Assembly (NCBI GenBank): GCA_947475165.1
Contig: CANJLD010000012.1
Span: 61,686-125,685, forward strand
Direction of reading: 5' to 3'
From: Bacteroidota bacterium
Lineage (GTDB): Bacteria; Bacteroidota; Bacteroidia; Chitinophagales; LD1
DNA length: 64,000 bases
Shown here: piece after piece, positions 18,492 through 28,162 of the stretch
How positions within the stretch are numbered: the first letter of the stretch is position 1
Layout: every line of letters starts with the position of its first letter
Made by a program: the position numbers and the translations under genes
Notes under the pieces: model-generated
What the model saw: the letters and a program-made list of their open reading frames with translations, nothing else
What the model was told of the DNA's origin: nothing
Database searches by the model: none

Positions 18492-19505
18492 CTAAAGTTT
18501 CAGTTTTATCAATACTTCTTTTGCTTTCTGCAACATCGCATCTGTAAAGTCGAGATGAGTAACCATTCTTAGTAAGGTTGGCGAGAAGGGTTGTATGCGG
18601 ATATTTTCTTTCGAAAGTTGCTCTGCCACCTTAGCGGCATCAGCTACTTCAAAAATTACAATGTTGGTTTCTACCGGTAGAACTTTATTTACCCAAGCGA
18701 GTTGGTTTAATGTTTCGGCAAGTTCAGTTGCTTTGGAGTGGTCGTCTTTTAAACGCTCAACATTATAATCAAGTGCGTAAATACAGGCGGCTGCCAGTAT
18801 TCCGCTTTGGCGCATTCCGCCTCCCATCACCTTTCTTAGTTTGCGCGAACGTTTAATGAAATCTTTTTTGCCTGCTAACACACTTCCTGCCGGTGCGCCT
18901 AATCCTTTGCTGATGCAAACAGAAATACTGTCGAACATGCTGTGTAAGGCTTCGGGCTTTTCATTTAAGGCAGAGAGGGCATTAAAAATTCTTGCTCCGT
19001 CTAAATGGTAAATTAGATTTTTAGAGCGGCAGAAATCGGAGAGTGTTTTCATTTCTGCTACCGAGTAAATACTTCCTCCACCTTTGTTTACGGTATTCTC
19101 AATGGCTACCATTCTTGTATTGGGCAACCAATCTTGGTCTGGCAGAATTAATTCTTCTATTTGCGATGCATTCATTCTTCCTCTGTCGCCATCGGTTAAG
19201 CGGATAGAAATGCCGGAGTGAAAAGCCCATCCACCGGTTTCGTAATTATAGATGTGACAGATTTTATCGCAGATAAGTTCATCGAGCGGTTGTGTGTGTG
19301 CTTTAATGGCAATCTGGTTAGTCATTGTTCCGCTGGGGCAAAACAGGGCGGCTTCCATTCCAAACATGGCTGCAATTTTTTCTTCCAGTTGCTTTACCGT
19401 TGGGTCTTCGCCAAATACATCATCGCCTAATTCGGCATTCAGCATGGCTTGTTTCATTTCGGGCGATGGCTTGGTAACGGTATCGGAGCGAAGGTCTATG
19501 AGCAT
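18492..19505 (-). CDS. ltaE: Threonine aldolase (low-specificity / L-allo-threonine type)
   Basis: The 337-residue fold-type I PLP enzyme cleaves threonine or allo-threonine to glycine and acetaldehyde. It has [15 protein letters not shown] at the start, [15 protein letters not shown]-type [11 protein letters not shown], and the PLP lysine in [14 protein letters not shown]. The length is normal and no residues are missing. The rhomboid gene lies 15 bp upstream on the same strand, so the two are likely co-transcribed. The stereo-preference of the enzyme cannot be read from sequence. Confidence 0.94.
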   Translation of the reverse strand: MLIDLRSDTVTKPSPEMKQAMLNAELGDDVFGEDPTVKQLEEKIAAMFGMEAALFCPSGTMTNQIAIKAHTQPLDELICDKICHIYNYETGGWAFHSGISIRLTDGDRGRMNASQIEELILPDQDWLPNTRMVAIENTVNKGGGSIYSVAEMKTLSDFCRSKNLIYHLDGARIFNALSALNEKPEALHSMFDSISVCISKGLGAPAGSVLAGKKDFIKRSRKLRKVMGGGMRQSGILAAACIYALDYNVERLKDDHSKATELAETLNQLAWVNKVLPVETNIVIFEVADAAKVAEQLSKENIRIQPFSPTLLRMVTHLDFTDAMLQKAKEVLIKLKL

Positions 19506-19520
19506 AGTATTCTGTTATAA

Positions 19521-20135
19521 TTAAAATCCGAATTTTTGCCCGACCAAAGAAATGAACCGGGTAAATAATCTTGGCTCTAAAATAATAGGAAACACAAAAC
19601 CAAACACCGCACCGGTAAAGTGGGCCAAGTGCCCTATGTTATCGGTGCCGCGTTTTGCCATGTATGCGCAGAAGAGTAAATACAAGGGACCAAATACAAA
19701 AGCAGGAACAGGAAAGGGAACATAGAATTGAGCAAAGGGCTGAAACAGAATGCTGGCAAAAATAACGGCAGATACTCCACCACTTGCGCCTAAACTGCGG
19801 TATTCGTAATTATCTTTTTGCTTAAAAAAATTGAAGACATCTGCAATAATGATGGCTCCAAAATACATAGCCACATACAAGGCCCTTCCTTTTATTTTAA
19901 ACACATCATCAAAAGCGTATTCTACAAACTGCCCGCAGAAGTAGAGGGAAATCATATTGAAAAGAAGATGCTGAAAATCGGCATGAACAAAGCCATTGGA
20001 TACTAACCGGTGCCATTCGTTGTTCTTCCAAATGCGATAAGGGTAGAAAAGAAGGTTTTGTAATAAAGCCTGATTACTAAACGCAATGAATGAAATAACA
20101 CAGGTAACTCCAATAATTAAAAGCGTAATGTTCAT
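19521..20135 (-). CDS. Rhomboid-family intramembrane serine protease
   Basis: The start is ATG 20135 (MNITLLIIGVTCVISFIAF), giving 204 residues with six predicted membrane helices; the open frame to 20207 adds a non-hydrophobic leader and is less likely. Catalytic residues are S118 in LGASGG and H172 in HLAHFTGA, and the L1-loop WHRLVSNGFVHADFQHLLFN region, which forms the membrane-embedded hairpin, is complete. Rhomboids cleave membrane proteins within the lipid bilayer. Its substrate is unknown. It lies immediately upstream of ltaE on the same strand. Confidence 0.93.
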   Translation of the reverse strand: MNITLLIIGVTCVISFIAFSNQALLQNLLFYPYRIWKNNEWHRLVSNGFVHADFQHLLFNMISLYFCGQFVEYAFDDVFKIKGRALYVAMYFGAIIIADVFNFFKQKDNYEYRSLGASGGVSAVIFASILFQPFAQFYVPFPVPAFVFGPLYLLFCAYMAKRGTDNIGHLAHFTGAVFGFVFPIILEPRLFTRFISLVGQKFGF

Positions 20136-20324
20136 GTGACGAAAATAGAAGGATGTTCTATAAAGTTTACAGTTTGCGATTATACTACCTGTTGGGATGT
20201 AATCCAATCGCCTCAGTTGAAATCATAAAACTTTTGGTGACTAATAAAATCAATAAACTATCATAGAAAAACGAAGATGATAGAAAAAATTGAAATAGAT
20301 GGTTGTATTCTGGGAATATAGATT

Positions 20325-21044
20325 TCAGCTATCGTATTTTCGCAACAACTTCAAGACCGTTTCAATATCCTTAGGCAACGGTGCGGCAAAAGAAACTTCT
20401 TTACCGGTAACAGGATGCTTAAAAGTAATTTGTTCTGCATGAAGCGTGAGCCGCGCAATAGTCGGACGTTCTTCTTCATCAGTGGCTTTATACTTTTTCT
20501 TTATAGAAGAAAAGAAAAAGGCTTCTGTCTTGCCATACAGTTCATCAACCAACAAAGGGTTGCCAAGCCAGGCAAGATGAACACGAATTTGATGCGTTCG
20601 TCCGGTTTTAATTTCCACCTTTAAGAGTGAGGCGTGTTTAAATTCTTCCGTCACTTCGTAAAGAGTAAGCGCATCCTTTCCGCGCTTGTGTATGAGCATA
20701 CTGCCCGGTCGCGCCATATTCTCGGCAATAGGTTCATTGATGGTTCCGCTCTTAGCGTTCATATTCCCTTTCACTAAAGCAAAGTAGAACTTCTGCACTT
20801 CATGATTTTGAAATTGCAAAGACAAATTACGGTGAGCCGCTTCATTACGCGCAAAACAAATAACACCACTGGTTGGTCGGTCAATGCGATGCACTACCCA
20901 CAGTTTTCCGAATTGCTTTTGCAAAACTGTTTGAACGGTTTCCAATTCTGTATGAATTCTATCGGGAATAACTGTAATACCGGCAGGTTTGTTGGCTACT
21001 ACCAAATCATTATCGCTGTAAATTACTTCAATGCTTTGCTTCAT
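20325..21044 (-). CDS. RluA-family RNA pseudouridine synthase
   Basis: The 239-residue protein has the RluA catalytic motif HRIDRPTSG, with the nucleophilic aspartate, and the downstream KTGRTHQIRVHLA segment that flips and holds the target uridine. It lacks an N-terminal S4 domain, so it resembles the short RluA/TruC/RluE-like branch. The RNA target (23S rRNA or tRNA) cannot be assigned. It is divergent from the TonB receptor gene; 113 bp separate the two starts. Confidence 0.93.
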   Translation of the reverse strand: MKQSIEVIYSDNDLVVANKPAGITVIPDRIHTELETVQTVLQKQFGKLWVVHRIDRPTSGVICFARNEAAHRNLSLQFQNHEVQKFYFALVKGNMNAKSGTINEPIAENMARPGSMLIHKRGKDALTLYEVTEEFKHASLLKVEIKTGRTHQIRVHLAWLGNPLLVDELYGKTEAFFFSSIKKKYKATDEEERPTIARLTLHAEQITFKHPVTGKEVSFAAPLPKDIETVLKLLRKYDS

Positions 21045-21157
21045 CTATTTTGCGTTGCCAAGAATACTATTTTCCGAACAAGCACCAATTGTTTATTGTT
21101 GTTAGCAATGCAATTAACTATCATCAAAAAATTATTTTCGGCTCAGTTAGCTTATAC

Positions 21158-23512
21158 ATGCACACATACATACGCTTTGTTATCACATGTTTTTTTACGA
21201 CTCTCCTCTCCTCTTTTGTTTCGGCACAACAACTCACCGGCACCATTAAAGGGAAAGTAATTGATAAAGATAGTCATCAACCGTTGTTTGGGGTTAATGT
21301 TCTGTTGCTTAATTCAAACCCTTTGCATGGGGCAAGCACCGATGCTGATGGAAGCTTTAATCTTGAGAATGTTTCGGTAGGCAGACAGTCGCTCAAACTT
21401 TCTTGTGTAGGTTATGAAGATGTAGTGATAAGTGAGTTGCTTCTCATTTCATCGAAAGAGCTTTTGCTGAACATTGAAATGCAGGAGAAGATAACCGACT
21501 TGAAAGATGTAGAAGTAATTATGCAGAGAGATAAATCGAAAGCGAATAATGATTTTGCTCCTATAAGCGCGCGCTCCTTTTCTGCCGAAGAAATGAACCG
21601 GTATGCAGGAACACAAAACGACCCTGCACGTATGGCGCAGAGCTTTGCCGGTGTGGTGACAGCTAACGATGAAAACAATCAGATTGTAGTGCGCGGCAAC
21701 TCTCCGCGCGGTTTGCTTTGGCGTATGGAAGGAATTGAAATTCCCAATCCAAATCACTTTGCAGGCAGCGAAGGCTCTACCGGTGGTGGTGTAAGTATAC
21801 TTTCAAGCAATATGCTTACCAATACCGATTTCTTCTCGGGGGCATTTGCGGCAGAATACGGCAATGCATTAAGCGGAGTGTTTGATGTGAACCTGCGAAA
21901 AGGGAATACGGAAAAATGGGAGTTTACTTTAAAAGCCGGTGTGCTTGGTGCAGAAGCCAATATAGAAGGACCGTTCAGCAGAAAGTATAAAGGTTCTTAC
22001 CTGATTAACTACCGGTACTCTACTTTAGATTTATTTGCGCTAATGGGTTTTGATATTGGAGGAAACGTAACTCCAAAGTATCAGGACCTTTGTTTCAATT
22101 TTTATTTCCCCACTAAAAAGGCAGGAAGCTTTACATTGTTCGGAATAGGCGGCATCAGTTCTTTAGGCGATAAAGCAAAGCGCGATACCAGCCAATGGAA
22201 AACCACCTCCGACAAAAGTGAATTCAATCAAAAGCAAATGCTTGGAGTATTGGGAGTAACGCATTTGTATTTACTGAAAGACAATAAAACCTACATAAAG
22301 TCAGTAGCCAGTTACAGCTATACTAACAACGGAAGCTCGGATGATACACTTGATTATGATTTCAAGAAGTTCGACATCAACAACGAGAAGTTTATTTACA
22401 AAATATTCCGCGCTACCACCATGCTCAACACAAAGCTGGATGCAAGAAATATTCTACGGCTCGGCATTATCTACAGCAATACCGATTACAAACTTTACAG
22501 CGAGCAATACTCTTATTTGAATCAATTTGTTGAAACGCAGGTAAACAATACCGGTAACACTTCTATGCTGCAGGCATACACCCAATGGAAGCACCGGTTC
22601 AGCGAACAGTTTCAGTTAAACAGCGGAGTTCATTTTCTTTTCTCCATCCTAAACAACAAGTTTTATATAGAGCCGCGCATAAGCGCAGAGTATCGAGTTA
22701 CCGAAAAACAATCGCTCAGCTTTGGACTTGGATTGCATAGCCGTGTAGATGCAGTTTCTACTTATGTTTCCTATACACCAAACAGAAATCTCGATTTCTC
22801 TCGTGCCTTACATGCTGTTGCTGGTTATAACTTCAATTTCTTTAAAGACTTTCGACTGAAGACAGAAATTTATGCTCAATACCTATTCAATGTTCCAATT
22901 GGAATAGATTCGGGCAACAGTACTTTCTCCATTCTTAATTACGATGACGGCTTTGTAAATATTCCGCTAACCGGCAAAGGCACCGGTTATAGCTACGGAT
23001 TGGAACTTACACTTGAAAAATTTTTTTCGAAGCATTACTTCTTCATGTTCACTACTTCGCTCTTCAATTCTAAATACAAAGCGGCTGATGGTGCATGGAG
23101 AAACACCACCTACAACGTCAACTATGTTTTGAATGCGTTGGGCGGAAAAGAATTTGTAGTGGGCAAAAAGGGGAACAACATCATCGGCATAAATGCAAAA
23201 CTCATTTGGCGGGGAGGAAATAGAGTTACTCCTGTTGATTTGCAAAAATCTATTGCGGCTAACGAAACTGCTTACCAAAACGATAAAGCATTCAGCGAAA
23301 AACTGCCTGATTATTTCAGAATAGACTTTGGCGTAAGTTTCAGACGCAACAAAAAGAAATATTCATGGATGCTTTCTTTCGATGCACAGAACATCATTAA
23401 TCGTAACAATGTTGCTGCCAGAATCTACAATCCCGAAACGCAGATGATAGAAACCAAAACAAACCTCGGTATTGTTCCCGTGTTTAGTTGGAAAGTTGAG
23501 TTTGGAATTTAA
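21158..23512 (+). CDS. TonB-dependent receptor with carboxypeptidase-regulatory-like N-terminal domain
   Basis: ATG 21158 gives a clean signal peptide ending FVSAQQ; the frame is open to 21050 but would overlap non-signal sequence. The 784-residue mature outer-membrane protein has a CarboxypepD_reg-like domain (about residues 32-110), a plug domain (about 125-240, with PARMAQSFAGV and VVRGNSPRGLLWRMEGIEIP), and a 22-strand barrel ending SWKVEFGI. It lacks a SusD partner, so it is not a SusCD pair. The ligand is unknown. The GT-C gene follows 9 bp downstream; functional linkage with it is not evident. Confidence 0.94.
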   Translation: MHTYIRFVITCFFTTLLSSFVSAQQLTGTIKGKVIDKDSHQPLFGVNVLLLNSNPLHGASTDADGSFNLENVSVGRQSLKLSCVGYEDVVISELLLISSKELLLNIEMQEKITDLKDVEVIMQRDKSKANNDFAPISARSFSAEEMNRYAGTQNDPARMAQSFAGVVTANDENNQIVVRGNSPRGLLWRMEGIEIPNPNHFAGSEGSTGGGVSILSSNMLTNTDFFSGAFAAEYGNALSGVFDVNLRKGNTEKWEFTLKAGVLGAEANIEGPFSRKYKGSYLINYRYSTLDLFALMGFDIGGNVTPKYQDLCFNFYFPTKKAGSFTLFGIGGISSLGDKAKRDTSQWKTTSDKSEFNQKQMLGVLGVTHLYLLKDNKTYIKSVASYSYTNNGSSDDTLDYDFKKFDINNEKFIYKIFRATTMLNTKLDARNILRLGIIYSNTDYKLYSEQYSYLNQFVETQVNNTGNTSMLQAYTQWKHRFSEQFQLNSGVHFLFSILNNKFYIEPRISAEYRVTEKQSLSFGLGLHSRVDAVSTYVSYTPNRNLDFSRALHAVAGYNFNFFKDFRLKTEIYAQYLFNVPIGIDSGNSTFSILNYDDGFVNIPLTGKGTGYSYGLELTLEKFFSKHYFFMFTTSLFNSKYKAADGAWRNTTYNVNYVLNALGGKEFVVGKKGNNIIGINAKLIWRGGNRVTPVDLQKSIAANETAYQNDKAFSEKLPDYFRIDFGVSFRRNKKKYSWMLSFDAQNIINRNNVAARIYNPETQMIETKTNLGIVPVFSWKVEFGI

Positions 23513-23521
23513 TTTTAGCCC

Positions 23522-25000
23522 GTGAAACGTATTGAAAGAGTCTTGCAGATTCTTATTCTTCTTTCCGTTATTTATTATACTCAGTTTTATAAACTTGGTT
23601 CGCTTACCTACCGAATATGGGACGAAGCAAGGCTTGCTACAAGTGCCTACGAAATGTCCCAAACCGGCAACCTCATAGTGCCGACATTTGAAGGAGAGTC
23701 CGACATGTGGAGCACAAAGCCTCCGTTAATGATTTGGACTCAAGCAGTTCTTATTCGTATACACGGCATTACAGAAACAGCTATTCGTCTTCCCGCAGCT
23801 ATATCCGGTGCCTTTACCTGTATACTTGTTTTTTTGTTTGCAATTTACCTCACAAAAAACAGATGGATTGGAGTATTAAGTGCTGTTATGCTATGTACTT
23901 TTAACGGGTATATTGGTTATCATGGCGTAAGGACCGGAGATTATGATGCTATGCTTACGCTTTTTACCACCGCATCTCTTGTAAGTATTTTTCTTTTCTG
24001 CAACCACAGTAGCAACTCAAAGCGAAACTGGTTTCTCCTTCTCTTTTTCGTAAGCACCAGTTTAGGAATTCTCACTAAAAGTGTAGCAGCGTTGCTGTTT
24101 CTGCCTTCTGTTTCGATTTACCTTTTGTTTTCAGGTAAAACTAAAGAATTATTTTGTAGCCGTTACTTGCATGCTGGTATTTTCGTTTTTGTTATGCTCG
24201 TTGGAGGTTATTACTTGATAAGGGAATATTCAAATCCCGGTTATTTTCATGCTGTTTACGAAAACGAATTGGGTGGAAGATTTTTAAAGACAAACGAAGA
24301 GCATAATGAGTCATTCTTCTTTTACTTCGACAATTTTTACCTATATCGGTTAAAAGCATGGCTTTGGTTTTTTCCTGCTGCTGCTTTTTTTTTGTTTTTG
24401 AATTCTTCAAAGCTTGTTAATAAGGCAATCCGATTCTCGCTGTTAAACATCCTTGCTTTTTTATTGATTATCTCCAGCAGTAAAACAAAATTGCCATGGT
24501 ATGATTTGCCTGTATATCCTTTAATAGCTGTTTTGTTAAGCTTGAGTGTTTTCATTTTTTTATCGTGGATGTCTAAAAAACTACCGAACATCAATCAATC
24601 TATCCTTACCTGTTTAATTTGTTCGCTCATTACCTTTTACCCTTTCAGAGAAATGTATAACATGATAAAATGGGAAGACGATTACCGCACTTCGCTTGAT
24701 GAGTATGCCCCCGCCTATTATTTGCGTGATATGGCACTGAACAGCAACAATTTCCAGAACTATATTTATTTCTACGATGGATATTGCCCACAGTTCACAA
24801 TCTATGTAAAACGTATGAATGATTTAGGGGCACACATTAAGTTAGTATCGTTTTCGGGAAACGATTCCTTTGCCGAAAATTCAAAGGTCATTGCTCATCA
24901 TAATGCTACTAAACAATACATTGAAGCTAAATATGAGAATGAGGTTTACGAAGAAGTAAAAAATGTTCGCGTGTATGTTATCAAGAAAGCTAAAAGCTAA
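23522..25000 (+). CDS. ArnT/PMT-like GT-C membrane glycosyltransferase (family 39 type)
   Basis: The protein has 492 residues with about twelve membrane helices. The first periplasmic loop has the catalytic acidic pair in IWDEARLATSAYEM, and KPPLMIW follows at the start of the next helix, as in ArnT and bacterial PMT proteins. These enzymes transfer a sugar from a polyprenyl-phosphate carrier to lipid or protein outside the membrane. GTG at 23522 is used as start (MKRIERVLQ); there is no in-frame ATG nearby that keeps the first helix. It heads a three-gene cluster with another GT-C protein and a GT2 enzyme that probably makes the donor. Confidence 0.88.
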   Translation: MKRIERVLQILILLSVIYYTQFYKLGSLTYRIWDEARLATSAYEMSQTGNLIVPTFEGESDMWSTKPPLMIWTQAVLIRIHGITETAIRLPAAISGAFTCILVFLFAIYLTKNRWIGVLSAVMLCTFNGYIGYHGVRTGDYDAMLTLFTTASLVSIFLFCNHSSNSKRNWFLLLFFVSTSLGILTKSVAALLFLPSVSIYLLFSGKTKELFCSRYLHAGIFVFVMLVGGYYLIREYSNPGYFHAVYENELGGRFLKTNEEHNESFFFYFDNFYLYRLKAWLWFFPAAAFFLFLNSSKLVNKAIRFSLLNILAFLLIISSSKTKLPWYDLPVYPLIAVLLSLSVFIFLSWMSKKLPNINQSILTCLICSLITFYPFREMYNMIKWEDDYRTSLDEYAPAYYLRDMALNSNNFQNYIYFYDGYCPQFTIYVKRMNDLGAHIKLVSFSGNDSFAENSKVIAHHNATKQYIEAKYENEVYEEVKNVRVYVIKKAKS

Positions 25001-25035
25001 AACATCAACTCATTATTTTTTACACCCGTATCTGT

Positions 25036-26559
25036 ATGCAACCTAGAAAAATATTCATCTATACGTTTGTTGGTTCAATACTTATTCTATCGTTGCTCTA
25101 TGGTTATCAGGGCGAAATTCTAATGCGTCCGCATGGCATTCATATCTGGCGGCAATGTGATTGTGCACAGTTCGCGTTAAACTACTACACAGAAAGCATG
25201 AACTTTTTTGAACCGCGTTTAAGTTGGTGCACAGGCAATGATGGCAAAATGGGGTCCGAATTCCCAATCATTTATTACTCGGCAGCATTGCTATATAAAG
25301 TGTTTGGTGTCCATGATTATTTCATCCGCTTTATCAATCTGCTATTCTTTTTTATTGGCTTGTTCTATTTATTTAAAGCCATTTCGTTATTTCTTGAAGA
25401 TGAGTTTTATGGACTAATTTTAGCCTTAATGGCTTTTACATCTCCTATTCTTATTGATTATGCCAATAATTTCCTCTCGGATGTTCCGGCAATTTCACTT
25501 TCATTTATTGGCATTTACTATTTCCTGAGTTTCCATAATCAAAACAAATCAAGGGAATTGTGGAAAGCAACTTTCTTTTTTGCCTTGGCAGGTCTTATTA
25601 AGGTAACTGCCCTTATGAGTTTTCTTGCTATTATCGGAACAATGCTTCTCGTATTTTTCTTTAAATTAAATAAGAGGGAAGAGCCGGTTTGGCTAGAACA
25701 CAAAAAAACGTTGCTTGCTTTCATATTTCTGCCGCTACTTATTTCTGCTGTATGGATAGTTTATATTAAGCAGTATAATCTTGCTAATAACAACACTTAC
25801 TTCCTTACGACTATTCTTCCAATTTGGAACTTAGATGCGGTAGACATTCAATTAATAGCAGGGAGGTTTGAGCACTATTGGTTACGTGAATTTATCTATC
25901 GCGACTTTACCAATACTATGCCCTTTGTTTTTTTACTCTGTTTATTTATTCCTTACAGAAAAAATGCAAGCGTAGTCATCTGGCTTTGCATGCTGATTGC
26001 TGCAGGAGCAATTTATCTATTGCTTTTCTTCACACAGTTTACAGTGCACGACTACTATCTAATTTGTCTCATTCCTATTCCTATTGCCATTTGTGCAGTT
26101 TTTTTACTTCGGGTTAAAAAATGGAAGCCAGCATTTTTCAAATCCAAAGTTGTAAAAGTGTTGTTGCTTGTGCTATTTATAGTAATGATTCACCACGGAC
26201 GTAGACTGAATACTATACGGGAAAAGAATGAATCGTGGTCTTATTACTCAAATTCCGATTTCTATAAATTGGAAACAAACATTAACCGGTTAGGAATAAA
26301 ACCAGCTGACAAAATAATAAGTATTGGCGATGGCTCAACAGGTGAAAGTTTATATTTACTGAAACGCAGAGGGTGGACATCGTTAGCGTTAACACAACCA
26401 AAGGCAACTGAAACGGATATTGAAAATTGTAAAGCAATGGGAGCCAAATACGTGGTAATTTCAGACAGCGGTGATGAGCGAATAACACCGGAAGCAAAAA
26501 ATATGTATCTAAGAAATGAATTGTATAATTCAGATGGAGTAAAGATTTATAAACTGTAA
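25036..26559 (+). CDS. GT-C family membrane glycosyltransferase
   Basis: This 507-residue polytopic protein starts at ATG 25036, 35 bp after the previous gene. It has about ten membrane helices, with HIWRQCDCAQFALNYY in the first external loop, which takes the place of the acidic catalytic motif of GT39-like enzymes, and a C-terminal soluble domain (from about residue 405) with ADKIISIGDGSTGESLYL. The architecture resembles dolichyl-phosphate-mannose mannosyltransferase relatives. The exact activity is unknown. It belongs with the flanking glycosyltransferases. Confidence 0.8.
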   Translation: MQPRKIFIYTFVGSILILSLLYGYQGEILMRPHGIHIWRQCDCAQFALNYYTESMNFFEPRLSWCTGNDGKMGSEFPIIYYSAALLYKVFGVHDYFIRFINLLFFFIGLFYLFKAISLFLEDEFYGLILALMAFTSPILIDYANNFLSDVPAISLSFIGIYYFLSFHNQNKSRELWKATFFFALAGLIKVTALMSFLAIIGTMLLVFFFKLNKREEPVWLEHKKTLLAFIFLPLLISAVWIVYIKQYNLANNNTYFLTTILPIWNLDAVDIQLIAGRFEHYWLREFIYRDFTNTMPFVFLLCLFIPYRKNASVVIWLCMLIAAGAIYLLLFFTQFTVHDYYLICLIPIPIAICAVFLLRVKKWKPAFFKSKVVKVLLLVLFIVMIHHGRRLNTIREKNESWSYYSNSDFYKLETNINRLGIKPADKIISIGDGSTGESLYLLKRRGWTSLALTQPKATETDIENCKAMGAKYVVISDSGDERITPEAKNMYLRNELYNSDGVKIYKL

Positions 26560-26568
26560 TATTACCTT

Positions 26569-27522
26569 ATGTCTCTTCCTCAAATCTCTTTTGTAGTTCC
26601 GCTTTATAACGAAAAAGAAAGTTTTCCGCTATTGGTAGAACGGCTGAATAAACTAATGAATGAAAGTTCGTTAAGAATGGAAGTGGTGATGATAGATGAC
26701 GGTTCACGCGATAATACCGCGCAACTTATGCAGGTAACCGCGTTGCAGGATGAGCGATATCACTGCGTTTTTCTTTCACGTAATTTCGGACATCAATTAG
26801 CCTTTACAGCTGGGCTTTCGGTAGCCAGAGGAACGGAAGCAGTAATGTGCATTGATGGCGACCTTCAAGACCCGCCAGAGTTGTTTCACGATTTCTATAA
26901 ACTTTTGCAAGAAGGGAATGATGTGGTTTATGCAGTGCGAAAAAACCGGAAAGAGAATGTGTTTAAACGCGCTGCCTACCATTTTTACTACCGGTTAATA
27001 AAGAGCATTTCGAATGTTGAAGTAAATTTAGACAGCGGTGATTTTGCATTGCTTAGCCGAAGAGTGGTTGATATGATGAGTCAACTGCCCGAAGAAAGCC
27101 GATACTTGCGTGGCTTACGATCGTGGATTGGCTTTAATCAAACCGGCTTTGAATACGATAGACCGGAACGCGCTGCAGGCGAAACCAAGTATTCTTTTAA
27201 AATGCTTTACCGGTTGGCTTATAACGGCATTTTCAACTTCAGCGATTTCCCTGTAAAATTTATAACCAATATGGGCGTGGCAACTGTACTGATTGCCCTC
27301 TCCTACTTTGTCTATACGCTGGTTAAAAGGTTTGTTTTTGGAGTTCAGGTAATTGAAGGGTTTACCGGTTTGCTGTTTACTATCATTCTATTTAGCGGAG
27401 TTCAACTTGTTTCGTTAGGAATTATAGGTGAGTATGTCTTGCGAATCTTCTTTCAAGTAAAAGGCAGACCGCTCTTCATCATCAAAAGCAGAATTGTAAA
27501 TAAAGAGTTTACCGAGAAATAA
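26569..27522 (+). CDS. GT2 polyprenyl-phosphate glycosyltransferase (DPM1/ArnC/GtrB-like)
   Basis: The 317-residue protein has an N-terminal GT-A domain with PLYNEKESFP, DDGSRDNT and the DXD-like DGDLQDP metal site, then two C-terminal membrane helices (about residues 236-256 and 270-293). This is the GtrB/ArnC arrangement, which loads a sugar onto undecaprenyl phosphate on the cytoplasmic face. The two GT-C proteins just upstream probably use such a lipid-linked sugar on the other face, so the three genes likely act as a pathway. It is 9 bp downstream of the second GT-C gene, and a hairpin terminator follows. Confidence 0.9.
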   Translation: MSLPQISFVVPLYNEKESFPLLVERLNKLMNESSLRMEVVMIDDGSRDNTAQLMQVTALQDERYHCVFLSRNFGHQLAFTAGLSVARGTEAVMCIDGDLQDPPELFHDFYKLLQEGNDVVYAVRKNRKENVFKRAAYHFYYRLIKSISNVEVNLDSGDFALLSRRVVDMMSQLPEESRYLRGLRSWIGFNQTGFEYDRPERAAGETKYSFKMLYRLAYNGIFNFSDFPVKFITNMGVATVLIALSYFVYTLVKRFVFGVQVIEGFTGLLFTIILFSGVQLVSLGIIGEYVLRIFFQVKGRPLFIIKSRIVNKEFTEK

Positions 27523-27626
27523 TTTCCCTGTTTCTATTTACTTGAGTCAAGTTGCTTCGCGCTTCAAACTGGATAAAAGCCCTAAAAATAGGTGCTAAAC
27601 AAATCAAATAGCCTTCTTTAAAATAA

Positions 27627-27661
27627 AAAAGGGTATCGGCTAGGCCGGCACCCTTTTTTTA
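27627..27661. terminator. Bidirectional terminator between GT2 gene and lipoprotein gene
   Basis: The stem is GGGTATCGGC and GCCGGCACCC, with one mismatch, around a TAG loop. It is flanked by six A on the left and seven T on the right, so it can stop transcription from both convergent genes. Confidence 0.85.
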
Positions 27662-27684
27662 TGGTGGTTATTTAAACTCTGCGT

Positions 27685-28083
27685 TTACTTCTTCAAACCA
27701 AAGTATGGGCGTGAGTCTGGATTCTCATACAAAGCCGTTGCCGATTGCGTAATATAACCGGCCTTGCTGCAAGTAAAGGTATAGGTATGTCCGGCTACCA
27801 ATTTGGTGCAGGTATAAATTCCTTTCTCGTCAGTTATCAGACTTTCAATTATTCTGGCGTTTTCTTTTATTATAACCTTGGCCCCTGCAATATCTATAGT
27901 AGTGGCATCTTCAAATACTTCAGCAGGCATTGCCGGTGCACCTACCGGTGGCTCAACTACTTTAGGGGTATCTACTACCGGTATGGTATCCAGCGAAACA
28001 ACAGCAGTTTCTGCAGCCGGTTTATTATCGCAAGCATACATTAAAAACAATACAGGAATAATTAAGACGTATAACTTTTTCAT
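27685..28083 (-). CDS. Small lipoprotein with carboxypeptidase-regulatory-like fold
   Basis: ATG 28083 gives a lipoprotein signal (MKKLYVLIIPVLFLMYAC), then a Pro/Thr/Val-rich linker (about residues 25-58) and a C-terminal domain of about 70 residues with IDIAGAKVIIKENARI and the KGIYTCTKLVAGHTYTFTCSKAGY strands. This resembles a single Ig/carboxypeptidase-regulatory-like beta-sandwich, found as a carbohydrate- or envelope-associated module. The product has 132 residues. An open frame continues upstream to 28359 but overlaps the divergent cyclase gene and is not signal-like. No function can be assigned. Confidence 0.75.
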   Translation of the reverse strand: MKKLYVLIIPVLFLMYACDNKPAAETAVVSLDTIPVVDTPKVVEPPVGAPAMPAEVFEDATTIDIAGAKVIIKENARIIESLITDEKGIYTCTKLVAGHTYTFTCSKAGYITQSATALYENPDSRPYFGLKK

Positions 28084-28162
28084 GGTGGTGAATTTTTGGT
28101 TTAAGCTAATGTATGATTTAAATATTATTTTGCCGTAAATTATTAAGCCCGCAAAAATTGCT

